NCBI GenBank assembly: GCA_002387845.1
Contig: DGLB01000030.1
Coordinates: 16,059-80,058 of the forward strand
Length of the DNA: 64,000 nucleotides
Reading direction: 5' to 3'
Origin: Stenotrophomonas maltophilia
GTDB lineage: Bacteria > Pseudomonadota > Gammaproteobacteria > Xanthomonadales > Xanthomonadaceae
The notes under the pieces were generated by a model. It made no database searches and had not been told where the DNA came from. It worked only from the letters and a program-made list of their open reading frames with translations. Both the position numbers and the translations under genes were made by a program. Positions 32,797-40,640 of this stretch are shown piece by piece. The first letter of the stretch is position 1. Every line of letters begins with the position of its first letter.

Positions 32797-32822
32797 GTAG
32801 AGCCGGGCTTGCCCGGCTGCTT
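32797..32822 (+). repeat. SMAG/GTAG palindromic element
   Basis: GTAG start at 32797 and stem AGCCGGGC/GCCCGGCT. It lies 28 bases after the last gene of the 26785-32768 operon and may end its transcript. Confidence 0.85.
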
Positions 32823-32917
32823 CTCGCGAAACATCACCTCGCAGGCGGCAATCACCGTGGCACCGCCTTAACCCTGCGCCCAGTATCCTGCGCTGTCTTT
32901 TTGCAGGAGTACCCCCA

Positions 32918-33694
32918 ATGCGGTGGATAGCGTTACTGGCCGCCCTGGCCATGCCGGTCGTGGCATGGCTCTCACAAACCGGCCAGTTCGGCCCCACCAA
33001 CGGAGCCATCTCCGACCGCTACCCCACGCTGCTGGTCGCAGCCGGCTACGCGTTCTCCATCTGGGGCCTGATCTTCCTGCTGGATGTGGTCTTCGGCGTC
33101 TGGCAACTGCGCCGCCGCACCCCCGACTTCAACGCCCGGGTGCGCGGCTGGGCCACCGTCGGCTTCGCCCTCACCGCGGCCTGGATGCCGGTGTTCTCGC
33201 AGCAGGCGTTCCTGCCGGCGCTGGCCATCATCTGGGCCGCGCTGGGTTGCATGGCCGTCGCCGCCGTGCGCGCCGCACCGCTCAACGCCAGTGCCGGCCA
33301 GCGGGCATTCGCTGCCTATCCGTTGGCGCTGCACGCCGGCTGGCTGAGCATGGCGGCGTTCCTCAACACCGCCCAGGTGATTGTCGCCTACGGCTGGCTG
33401 GACACCGCCAACATGCTGCCGTGGAGCCTGGTCCTGCTGGCCCTGGCCACGCTGCTGGCGTGGTGCATGAACCTGCTGCTGCGTGGGCACTATGCGTACC
33501 CGGCCGCCGTGATCTGGGCGCTGGTGGGGGTGTATGTAAAGCAGTCGGGCTGGCGCTTGCCCGGTGCCGACACCGTGGCCGTGCTGGCGCTGGGCGTGGC
33601 CGCGTTGCTGCTGGTGCAGACCCTGCTGCTGCGCGCACGTGCGTGGCGTGCCCCGCGTGTCGCTGTGGTGGCGGCGCATCGTCACCGTCGCTGA
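32918..33694 (+). CDS. TspO/MBR-related integral membrane protein
   Basis: A 258-residue membrane protein with about eight hydrophobic helices. The opening half, with TGQFGPTNGAISDRYPTLL, GYAFSIWGLIFLLDVVFGVW, and later HAGWLSMAAFLN, resembles the tryptophan-rich sensory (TspO/MBR) fold, with extra helices at the C-terminus and a basic end (RVAVVAAHRHRR). TspO proteins bind porphyrins and sterols; whether this longer relative does is unknown. GCAGGAG precedes the ATG. The MDR reductase follows 31 bases later in the same direction. Confidence 0.7.
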   Translation: MRWIALLAALAMPVVAWLSQTGQFGPTNGAISDRYPTLLVAAGYAFSIWGLIFLLDVVFGVWQLRRRTPDFNARVRGWATVGFALTAAWMPVFSQQAFLPALAIIWAALGCMAVAAVRAAPLNASAGQRAFAAYPLALHAGWLSMAAFLNTAQVIVAYGWLDTANMLPWSLVLLALATLLAWCMNLLLRGHYAYPAAVIWALVGVYVKQSGWRLPGADTVAVLALGVAALLLVQTLLLRARAWRAPRVAVVAAHRHRR

Positions 33695-33725
33695 TTCCAC
33701 TCATCGCTTACGTAAGGAGCCGCTG

Positions 33726-34703
33726 ATGCGCGCCGCACTTCATGACACCTTCGGTGACCCCACCCAGGTATTGCACGCAGGCGAGGTCGCGCTGCCTGAA
33801 CCCGGCGCAGGTGAGGTGCGCATCCGCACCGTGCTCGCCGCGATCCACAACCACGACCTGTGGACGGTGCGTGGCCAGTACGGTTACAAGCCGGAGTTGC
33901 CGGCCGTAGGTGGCAGCGAAGGCACGGGCGTCATCGACGCGCTGGGCGAGGGCGTGACCGGGCTGCACCTCGGGCAGCGGGTGAGTGCTGCTTCGGTGCA
34001 TGGCAGCTGGGCCGAAGCCTTCATCGCCCCGGCGCGCATGGTCATTCCCATGCCGGACGCCATTGATGACGAGACTGCCGCGCAGCTGATTGCCATGCCG
34101 CTGAGCGCGCTGATGCTGCTGGAGTTCCTGCAGGTCGAGCGCGGCCAGTGGATCGTGCAGAACGCCGCCAACGGCGCGGTGGGCAAGGCGCTGGCGATGC
34201 TGGCGCGTGCGCGTGGCGTGCACTGCCTGAACCTGGTGCGGCGCGATGATGGCGTGGGCGAGATGCAGGCGCTGGGAATCGAGCACACCTATTCCACGGC
34301 GCAGGCGGATTGGCTGGACCAGGTGAAAGCAGCGCTGGGCGAGGGCGGGGCGGCCGCTGCCGTGGACTCGGTGGGCGGTAAAGCCAGCGGTGAACTGGTG
34401 AGCCTGCTCGGTGAAGGAGGCACCTTGGTGTCGTTTGGCTCGATGACCGGTGAACCGATGCAGATCGGCAGCGGTGATGTGATCTTCAAGCAGGCCACGA
34501 TCAAGGGCTTCTGGGGCAGCAAGGTCAGCCAGGACATGGCCCCGGAAAACAAGCGTCGGTTGGTGGGTGAGCTGTTGAAGCTGGCGGCGGAGGGTGGACT
34601 GAGCCTGCCGGTGGACGGTGTGTTTGGCCTGGATCAGGTGGCCGCGGCGGCCAAGGCCAGCCTGCAGCCCGGTCGCAACGGGAAGGTGCTGCTGCGCCCG
34701 TAA
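33726..34703 (+). CDS. MDR-family zinc-free alcohol dehydrogenase/quinone reductase-like protein
   Basis: A 325-residue medium-chain reductase. The GroES-like catalytic domain opens with VALPEPGAGEVRIRTVLAAIHNHDLW and GGSEGTGVIDALG; the Rossmann part has WIVQNAANGAVGKALAMLARARG and a late GRNGKVLLRP. The Cys and His ligands of catalytic zinc are absent at the usual sites, fitting NADPH-dependent enoyl or quinone reductases (trans-2-enoyl-CoA reductase-like). A strong ribosome site, TAAGGAG, lies before the ATG. It follows the TspO-like gene and ends just before a hairpin at 34747. Confidence 0.85.
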   Translation: MRAALHDTFGDPTQVLHAGEVALPEPGAGEVRIRTVLAAIHNHDLWTVRGQYGYKPELPAVGGSEGTGVIDALGEGVTGLHLGQRVSAASVHGSWAEAFIAPARMVIPMPDAIDDETAAQLIAMPLSALMLLEFLQVERGQWIVQNAANGAVGKALAMLARARGVHCLNLVRRDDGVGEMQALGIEHTYSTAQADWLDQVKAALGEGGAAAAVDSVGGKASGELVSLLGEGGTLVSFGSMTGEPMQIGSGDVIFKQATIKGFWGSKVSQDMAPENKRRLVGELLKLAAEGGLSLPVDGVFGLDQVAAAAKASLQPGRNGKVLLRP

Positions 34704-34746
34704 CCCATCAATTCCGCGCCGACCCCTTAACCCTACCCACCCGGTG

Positions 34747-34767
34747 AAGCCACGCCCTGCGTGGCTT
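34747..34767 (+). terminator. Hairpin after the MDR reductase gene
   Basis: AAGCCACGC (34747-34755) and GCGTGGCTT (34759-34767) form a perfect 9-bp stem with a three-base loop, 44 bases after the stop. The following TTTAC is only a weak U-tract, so termination is likely but not certain. From 34704 to 35490 no gene is visible; repeats fill most of it. Confidence 0.45.
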
Positions 34768-34863
34768 TACGGATGCAGGGCAGGCTTCAATGCGCATCGC
34801 GGCCCCCCACAGATGTCGGCGTGGCCCTGACGCGGACGCTGGTAATGACCGACGCTGGACGGG

Positions 34864-34983
34864 CATTGACGCGCATAGCGCGTCACGTCGGGTGGTGCAA
34901 AGGCATTGACGCGCGTGGCGCATCACTACGGGTGGTGCAAAGGAACTGACGCGCGTGGCGCGTCGTTACGGGTGTTGGATCGT
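34864..34983 (+). repeat. Three tandem 40-bp units
   Basis: Units start at 34864, 34904 and 34944. Each carries TGACGCGC...GCGC(A/G)TC, a short palindrome, and the first two end GGGTGGTGCAAAGG. The third diverges at its end. Confidence 0.75.
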
Positions 34984-34990
34984 TCGGAGG

Positions 34991-35200
34991 GGTAGAGTCG
35001 GTCGCCAGACGACTGCAGTGAAGCGTTGAGCGTTCTTTAGCGCATGACCGGAAAGCGAAGAGGCACAAAGCACGGCCGTGCATTTGGGCCAATGGGCAAT
35101 CAGAGCGTCCTGCCTGCGGCCAGTAACAGCGTTTCGTCGATTTCAATGCCTTACCGGGCGTTGCCAGTTTCACGGCGGTCGTCTTGCGAGCGACCCTACC
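34991..35200. repeat. 210-bp element bounded by 32-bp inverted repeats (MITE-like)
   Basis: The left arm (34991-35022) begins GGTAGAGTCGGTCG and the right arm (35169-35200), read in reverse, begins GGTAGGGTCGCTCG; 27 of 32 positions agree. The 146-base interior encodes nothing convincing. A solo copy of the arm is at 12757-12788. It could be a non-autonomous mobile element or a structured RNA; no target-site duplication is obvious. Confidence 0.65.
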
Positions 35201-35210
35201 ACCCCAGAGG

Positions 35211-35432
35211 GTCCACGCCAGGGTCCACGCCAGAAGGTGCACGCCAGGAGGTGCACGCCAGAAGGTGCGCGCCAGAAGGTCCACGCCAGAAGGTCCACGC
35301 CAGAAGGTCCACGCCAGAAGGTCCACGCCAGAAGGTCCACGCCAGAAGGTCCACGCCAGAAGAAGCACGCCAGAAGAAGCACGCCAGAAGGTGCGCGCCA
35401 GACGGCCCACACCAGACAGCCCACGCCAGAGG
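35211..35432 (+). repeat. 14-bp minisatellite, about 16 units
   Basis: The consensus is GTCCACGCCAGAAG. The first unit is 12 bases; the rest keep strict 14-base spacing (35223, 35237, 35251 and so on to 35419). Five successive units (starting 35279 to 35335) are identical; variants with GTGCAC, GTGCGC, AAGCAC and GCCCAC lie at both ends. It ends about 60 bases before the M14 peptidase start and probably varies in copy number. Confidence 0.92.
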
Positions 35433-35490
35433 TCCGCTCCCACACCGGCGCGCTATCATCTGCGCTCCTGAAATCCCTGCGAGACCTGCC

Positions 35491-36411
35491 ATGACCCTTT
35501 CCCGCTTCTACCCCATTGGTACCCCCGGTCAGGTCTGGGGCGCGGAAGAGAAGGCCCAGTGGCGGGCAGGGCAGCCGAAGCAGCGCAGCTATGCCGATGA
35601 GGTGGTGAGCAAGGTCCACGCGCTGGGCGCGGACTTTGACATCGTGCCCTACGGCGAACTGGACTACGCCCCGGACCAGTACACCCTGTTCGCCCTGCGC
35701 AGCCGCGACTGGAACCCGGCGCTGCCCAGCGTGCTGGTTACCGGTGGAGTGCACGGCTATGAAACCAGCGGCGTCGAAGGCGCACTGCAGTTCGTGGCGC
35801 AGCGCGCCAAGGATTACGCTGGCAAGGCCAACCTGCTGGTGGCCCCGTGCGTGAACCCCTGGGGCTTCGAGCGCATCAACCGCTGGAACGCGCTGGCGAT
35901 CGACCCGAACCGTTCTTTCGTGACCGACAGCCCGGCCGCCGAATCCGCTGCATTGATGGCGCTGGTGCAGCCCTTGCGTGACGGCATGGTGCTGCACATC
36001 GACCTGCACGAAACCACCGACAGCGACGAAACCGAATTCCGCCCGGCGCTGGCCGCGCGCGATGGCAAGCCGTTCGAGCCGGGCGGCATTCCCGATGGCT
36101 TTTATCTGGTCGACGACACCGAGAATCCGCAGCCGGCGTTCCAGCAGGCCGTCAACGCCGAAGTAGAAAAGGTGACCCACATCGCCCCGGCCGACGACAA
36201 GGGTGAAATCATCGGTTCACCGGTGGTGGCACCGGGCGTGATCGAGTACCCGCTCAAGCGCCTGGGCCTGTGCGCCAGTATCACCGGCGCGAAGTTCACC
36301 ACCACCACCGAGGTCTACCCGGACAGCCCGCGCGCGACCCCGCAGCAGTGCAACGACGCGCAGGTGGCGGCGGTGTGCGCCGCCATCGACTACGCGCTGG
36401 CGCACCGCTGA
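35491..36411 (+). CDS. M14-family zinc carboxypeptidase
   Basis: A 306-residue enzyme without signal peptide. The M14 zinc site is visible: HGYE (His88, Glu91) in VLVTGGVHGYETSG, and His173 in HIDLHETTD. CVNPWGFERINRWNA and the family Arg/Asn-containing DPNRSF follow the usual order, and TEVYPDSP near the C-terminus may supply the catalytic Glu. Such cytoplasmic M14 proteins remove C-terminal residues or cleave modified peptides; the substrate is unknown. The ATG is about 60 bases after a 14-bp minisatellite, so promoter spacing could vary with repeat number. It ends exactly against the convergent MFS gene. Confidence 0.88.
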   Translation: MTLSRFYPIGTPGQVWGAEEKAQWRAGQPKQRSYADEVVSKVHALGADFDIVPYGELDYAPDQYTLFALRSRDWNPALPSVLVTGGVHGYETSGVEGALQFVAQRAKDYAGKANLLVAPCVNPWGFERINRWNALAIDPNRSFVTDSPAAESAALMALVQPLRDGMVLHIDLHETTDSDETEFRPALAARDGKPFEPGGIPDGFYLVDDTENPQPAFQQAVNAEVEKVTHIAPADDKGEIIGSPVVAPGVIEYPLKRLGLCASITGAKFTTTTEVYPDSPRATPQQCNDAQVAAVCAAIDYALAHR

Positions 36412-37557
36412 TTACACCCGCACCCAGCGGGATGTGATGCCGATCAGCACCATCACCACCGCCACAGCAGTGAAGGCGAACACCAGGCTGCTGGCCTGGG
36501 CGACGAAACCGATCAGCGCCGGCCCGGCCAGCACGCCCGCGTAACCCAGGGTGGTGATGGCCGGAATGGCCAGGCTTTCGGGCATGGCCTTCTGGTTGCC
36601 GGCCATCGAGAACAGCGCCGGCACGATGTTGGCGCAGCCCAGCCCGATCAGCACATAGCCGGCCAGTGCCGGCAGCAGCGGCGGGGCATAGGTGATCAGT
36701 CCGAAGCCGACGGCGGCGACCAGCGCACCGAGCAGAATGGCGCGGTGGCGGCCCAGCCTGGCGACCACGCCGTCGCCGACCAGGCGGGTCACGGTCATGG
36801 CGATGGCGAAGCACATGAAGCCGAGGCCGGCGCGGTCCTGCGGCACCTGCTGCACTTCATGCAGGAATACCGCGCTCCAGTCGAGCATGGTGCCTTCGGC
36901 GAGGAAGGCAACGAAGCACAGCACGCCGATGGCCAGCACCACGCCATGCGGCACGGCGAACATCGGCGCGTCATTCGGCGCGCGGTCGCGCCGCCACCAG
37001 CGCACGGAAACGGCCAGCAGCGCGATCATCACTGCCGAGGCCAGCACACACACCAGCAGCGGCGAAACGCGCATCGAAAGCAGGGTGGTGATGGCCGCTG
37101 CGCCAATCGCCCCGCCGATGCTGTAGAAGGCGTGGAAGTTGGACATCATCGGCCGTCCGCTTTCGCGCTCGACGATCACGGCCTGCATGTTCATCACGCA
37201 GTCGCACGCACCCACGCCGGCACCGAACACAAACAGCGCCGCGCCCAGCGTCCACGGTGACGGGGCAATGGCCAGCAGGGGCAGGGCCACCATCGCCATC
37301 AGCAATGTGATCACCATGATGGCGCGGCAGCCGAAGCGCGCGGCCAGTGCACCGGCAATCGGCATCGCCAGCAACGAGCCTGCCCCCAGGCACAGCAGCA
37401 CCAGGCCGAGGGTGCCTTCATCCAGCCCGGTACGGTTCTTGGCATACGGCACCAGCGGTGCCCAGGCGGCGGTGGCGAAGCCCGGCAGCAGGAAGGCCGC
37501 GCGGGTGGCGTGTTGTTCGGCGCGCGCCTGGGCGGGCGCACTCATCGTTGTGGTCAT
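36412..37557 (-). CDS. MFS transporter, YbjJ-like
   Basis: A 381-residue, 12-helix transporter. It opens with ATRAAFLLPGFATAAWAPLVPYAK and has a GCDCVMNMQ-like stretch (GVGACDCVMNMQAVIVE) followed by MMSNFHAFYSIGGAIGA, which is typical of the YbjJ/FucP-related branch. The substrate is unknown but sugar-like compounds are common in that branch. An in-frame ATG four codons later is an alternative start. It lies 12 bases after the DeoR-type regulator in the same direction, so the two form an operon. Confidence 0.85.
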   Translation of the reverse strand: MTTTMSAPAQARAEQHATRAAFLLPGFATAAWAPLVPYAKNRTGLDEGTLGLVLLCLGAGSLLAMPIAGALAARFGCRAIMVITLLMAMVALPLLAIAPSPWTLGAALFVFGAGVGACDCVMNMQAVIVERESGRPMMSNFHAFYSIGGAIGAAAITTLLSMRVSPLLVCVLASAVMIALLAVSVRWWRRDRAPNDAPMFAVPHGVVLAIGVLCFVAFLAEGTMLDWSAVFLHEVQQVPQDRAGLGFMCFAIAMTVTRLVGDGVVARLGRHRAILLGALVAAVGFGLITYAPPLLPALAGYVLIGLGCANIVPALFSMAGNQKAMPESLAIPAITTLGYAGVLAGPALIGFVAQASSLVFAFTAVAVVMVLIGITSRWVRV

Positions 37558-37569
37558 GTAAAAGAGATC

Positions 37570-38352
37570 TCAGACGTGGGCGGCGCGCAGCAGGTCGACG
37601 CCACGGCGTTCGAAAGCGGCAGTGTGGGTATCAGGGGCGTCAGCTTCCACCACCAGCACGTCGATCTGCTCGACGCTGCCGATGCGGTGGGAGGCCTGCG
37701 TACCCAGCTTGTCGTTGGTGGCGACCACGATGCAGCGGCTGCTGGCGGCGAGCAGGGCGCGTTTCAGCGCCGCTTCTTCGCCATCCACCGCCCACAGGCC
37801 GGCCTCGGCGTCGACCGCACAGGTGCCGATGAAGCACACGTCTGCACGAAGGGCGGCAACCGCCTCCAGTGCCTGTGCGCCGACCGCCGCGCCCAGGCGC
37901 GGATCCAGGCGTCCGCCGATCAGGCTGACCTCGAAACCGCGACGTGCCATCAACGCCATCGCGATATCCGGCGCGTTGGTGATCACCCGCAGCGCCATGT
38001 GGCCTGGCAGGGCGGCGGCGATAGCGCTGTTGGTGGAACCGGCATCAAGCAGCACCACGTCACCGCGCCGTACCTGTGTCGCCGCAGCATCGGCCAGTGC
38101 CTGTTTCTGCACGGTCTGCTGGGCATGACGTGCCACCAGCGGCGGCGCTTCCGGGGCGGCCGGCAGGGCACCGCCGTAGACCTTGCGGCACAACCCCTGG
38201 CTGGCCATATCACGCAGGTCGCGGCGGATGGAATCTTCGGAAACGCCCAGCTGGAGCGCCAGTTGGGCCGAGAATACCCGCCCGTTCTGGCGCAGCAGGT
38301 CGAGGATGGCCTGTTGGCGTTCGCCGGGGAGTGCGTCGCTCTCTTCGTGCAT
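37570..38352 (-). CDS. DeoR/GlpR-family transcriptional regulator
   Basis: A 260-residue regulator. The N-terminal HTH (about residues 8-62) reads RQQAILDLLRQNGRVFSAQLA and SEDSIRRDLRDMASQG, followed by the DeoR sensor domain with VLLDAGSTNSAIAAAL, ITNAPDIA and GGRLDPRLGA, the sugar-phosphate-binding loops. The ATG at 38352 is preferred; a GTG-initiated form 14 residues longer is possible. DeoR proteins usually repress sugar uptake or catabolism and respond to phosphorylated sugars. It sits directly upstream of, and in operon with, the YbjJ-like transporter. AT-rich bases 38385-38425 may carry its operator. Confidence 0.88.
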   Translation of the reverse strand: MHEESDALPGERQQAILDLLRQNGRVFSAQLALQLGVSEDSIRRDLRDMASQGLCRKVYGGALPAAPEAPPLVARHAQQTVQKQALADAAATQVRRGDVVLLDAGSTNSAIAAALPGHMALRVITNAPDIAMALMARRGFEVSLIGGRLDPRLGAAVGAQALEAVAALRADVCFIGTCAVDAEAGLWAVDGEEAALKRALLAASSRCIVVATNDKLGTQASHRIGSVEQIDVLVVEADAPDTHTAAFERRGVDLLRAAHV

Positions 38353-38440
38353 GAATGGATACAACCGTGCAGATGTAATGGCGCAAAGATACACGAAGTA
38401 GCGATAAATACGGATGAATACGTATAAACGGGAGCGGCTG

Positions 38441-39349
38441 CTAGTCCGCGCGGGCCAGCTCGGGTTGGATCACCCCGGCCACCCAGTCCATGAACGCCGC
38501 CACCCGGCGCGGCAGATGCCGGCGCTGCGCGTAAAGCAGGGTCACCGGCATCGGCTCGGCCACGCACTGTGGCAGTACTTCCAGCAGATCCCCGCGCGCC
38601 ATCGCCGCACGCGCGCCCAGCCGTGGCACCTGGATGATGCCCAGCCCGGCCAGTGCGGCGGCGCTGTAGGCCTCGCCGCTGTTGACGGTGATCGGTCCGC
38701 CCATCGGCAGGCTTTGATAGGCCTGGCCGTCGAAGTACTCAAACCCCGGCGAACGCTGGCCCAGGGTGCCTACGTAGTGGATCAGCGCGTGCGTGGCCAG
38801 GTCAGCCAGGGTCTGCGGCATGCCCCGTGCGGCGATGTAGGCGGGGCTGGCGCAGTTGACGATATGCATCACGCCGAGCGGGCGGGCGACCAGCGTGTTG
38901 TCGTCCAGCGGGCCCACCCGCAGCACGCAGTCGAAGCCTTCGCGAATCAGGTCCACGCGGCGGTCGGTGCCGCTGAGCTCGATCTCCAGCGCGGGATGCT
39001 GGCCGAGGAAATCCGGCAGGTGCGGCACCACCAGCTGCCGCGCCAGCCCGCTGGACATGTCCACGCGCAGGCGTCCGGTCAGCTGCCCGGTTTCGCGGCG
39101 GAACATGCCCTGCAGGTCTTCCATGTCGTCCAGCAGGTCGCGGGCGCGCTGCTGGTACTGCGCGCCATCGGCGGTCAGCCGCACCCGCCGCGTGGTCCGG
39201 TGCAGCAGCTGCACGCCGACCTCGGCTTCCAGTCGCTGCACCGCCAGCGAAACGCTGGCCTTGGGCAGGCCCAGGCTGTCGGCGGCGCGGGTGAACGAGC
39301 CGAGTTCGGCCACCCGGAGAAAGCTGCGCAACTGGTCAAGGCGGTCCAT
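38441..39349 (-). CDS. LysR-family transcriptional regulator divergent from an SDR gene
   Basis: A 302-residue regulator with the LysR winged helix MDRLDQLRSFLRVAELGSF...ADSLGLPKASVSLAVQRLE and an effector-binding domain of the CrgA type. It is divergent from the short-chain dehydrogenase gene at 39449, its probable target. A palindrome in the 99-base intergenic region (39376-39395) is a candidate operator. Confidence 0.9.
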   Translation of the reverse strand: MDRLDQLRSFLRVAELGSFTRAADSLGLPKASVSLAVQRLEAEVGVQLLHRTTRRVRLTADGAQYQQRARDLLDDMEDLQGMFRRETGQLTGRLRVDMSSGLARQLVVPHLPDFLGQHPALEIELSGTDRRVDLIREGFDCVLRVGPLDDNTLVARPLGVMHIVNCASPAYIAARGMPQTLADLATHALIHYVGTLGQRSPGFEYFDGQAYQSLPMGGPITVNSGEAYSAAALAGLGIIQVPRLGARAAMARGDLLEVLPQCVAEPMPVTLLYAQRRHLPRRVAAFMDWVAGVIQPELARAD

Positions 39350-39375
39350 GGATTGTTCGCTGTGGTTGGACAGTC

Positions 39376-39395
39376 AAATCAGGATCGCGCGATTT
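39376..39395. promoter_or_regulatory. Candidate LysR operator between LysR and SDR genes
   Basis: AAATC, ten bases, GATTT: a perfect 5-bp dyad. It lies 27 bases before the LysR start and 53 bases before the SDR start. The spacer is shorter or longer than some LysR boxes, so this is tentative. Confidence 0.35.
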
Positions 39396-39448
39396 ATGGG
39401 GCCGGGCAAGGGTAATAGTCTGGCCGCACCCCAACCAAGGAGCACGTC

Positions 39449-40210
39449 ATGAGCACGACCTCCCGCATCACCCTGATCACCGGCGGCAGCCGCGGCCTGG
39501 GCCGCAACGCCGCGTTGGCACTGGCCGCCGACGGCTCCGATGTGATCATTACCTACCGCAGCCAGGCCGACGCCGCGCAGCAGGTGGTGGCACAGATTGA
39601 AGCGCTGGGCCGCCGCGCCGCCGCGCTGTCGCTGGATGTCGCCGACAGCGCCGGCTTCGAGGCCTTTTCCGCCGCAGTGAAAGCCCAGTTGCAGCAGTGG
39701 GGTGCCACCGGCCTGCAGGGCCTGCTCAACAACGCCGGCGAAGGCCTGTATGCCGGCTTCACCGAGACCACGCCGGCGCAGTTCGACTACCTGGTTGCCG
39801 TGCATCTGAAGGGCCCGTACTTCCTGACCCAGGCGCTGCTGCCCCTGATCAGCGACGGTGGCCGGATTCTCAATGTATCCAGCGGGCTGGCCCGCTTCGC
39901 GCTGCCGGGCAGCTCGGCCTACGCGATGATGAAGGGCGGCATTGAAGTGTTCAGCCGTTACCTGGCCAAGGAGCTGGGGGCGCGTGGGATCAGCGCGAAC
40001 ACGCTGGCACCCGGCGCGATTGAAACCGACTTCGGTGGTGGCCACGTGCGCGACAACCAGGACATCAACAAGATGGTGGCGGGGAATACGGCGCTGGGCC
40101 GTGCGGGCCTGCCGGACGACATCGGGCCGGTGGTGGCGGCGCTGCTGTCGCCGCGTACCGGGTGGATCAACGCGCAGCGCGTGGAAGCCTCAGGCGGAAT
40201 GTTCATTTAA
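39449..40210 (+). CDS. Short-chain dehydrogenase/reductase (SDR)
   Basis: A 253-residue classical SDR. Cofactor motif TGGSRGLGRNAA (about residues 11-22), NNAGEGL, the catalytic Ser in NVSSG and Tyr/Lys in YAMMKGG (YxxxK), and a C-terminal PDDIGPVVAALLSP. The Arg after the first strand loop favours NADP(H). The substrate is unknown. AAGGAGCACGTC gives a good ribosome site. A divergent LysR gene probably controls it. Confidence 0.9.
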   Translation: MSTTSRITLITGGSRGLGRNAALALAADGSDVIITYRSQADAAQQVVAQIEALGRRAAALSLDVADSAGFEAFSAAVKAQLQQWGATGLQGLLNNAGEGLYAGFTETTPAQFDYLVAVHLKGPYFLTQALLPLISDGGRILNVSSGLARFALPGSSAYAMMKGGIEVFSRYLAKELGARGISANTLAPGAIETDFGGGHVRDNQDINKMVAGNTALGRAGLPDDIGPVVAALLSPRTGWINAQRVEASGGMFI

Positions 40211-40280
40211 GCGAACGGTTCGCATTAGCGATAACCCGGCTATCATGGCGGCCCCTTCGCCGTGATCACCGGGTTCGCTT

Positions 40281-40640
40281 TTGAAAACCTCTGCTGCGCT
40301 CAGCCCGATGGGCCGTGTCTTCGCCATCGTGGCCCTGTTTGAAGCCTTCACCTGGGCGGGCCTGCTGATCGGCATGTACTTCAAGTACCACGCTGGCGAG
40401 CCCACCACGCTGGGCGTGCGCATCTTCGGCCCGCTGCACGGGCTGGCCTTCATGGTCTACGTGGTGGTCACCGTGCTGGCCGCCGTACGCCTGCGCTGGC
40501 CGTGGTGGGCCGCGCTGATCGCGATCGCGGCCGCGGTGCCGCCGTTGGTGACGCTGCCGCTGGAGTGGTGGTTCAAGCGGATGGGGCTGCTGGCACCGCG
40601 GACGGTGCCAGCCGCCGCACCGGTTACCAGCGGTAGCTGA
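40281..40640 (+). CDS. DUF3817 family membrane protein
   Basis: A 119-residue membrane protein with three helices and the DUF3817 pattern: VFAIVALFEAFTWAGLLIGM, KYHAGEP, then GPLHGLAFMVYVV and a C-terminal helix ending PLEWWFKRMG. Family function is unknown. The TTG at 40281 gives a short polar lead; an ATG nine codons later (40308) is an alternative, and neither has a strong ribosome site. Its last 17 bases overlap the end of the convergent autotransporter gene. Confidence 0.8.
   Translation: MKTSAALSPMGRVFAIVALFEAFTWAGLLIGMYFKYHAGEPTTLGVRIFGPLHGLAFMVYVVVTVLAAVRLRWPWWAALIAIAAAVPPLVTLPLEWWFKRMGLLAPRTVPAAAPVTSGS

Noticed and set aside
35211..35432. Possible CRISPR array
   Set aside because: Units are 14 bases, directly abutting, with no spacers between repeats; it is a minisatellite.
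35044..35490. Open frames through the minisatellite, one joined in frame to the M14 peptidase
   Set aside because: A 14-bp repeat yields open frames in all phases; M14 enzymes start near MTLSRFYPIG, and no ribosome site supports an earlier start.
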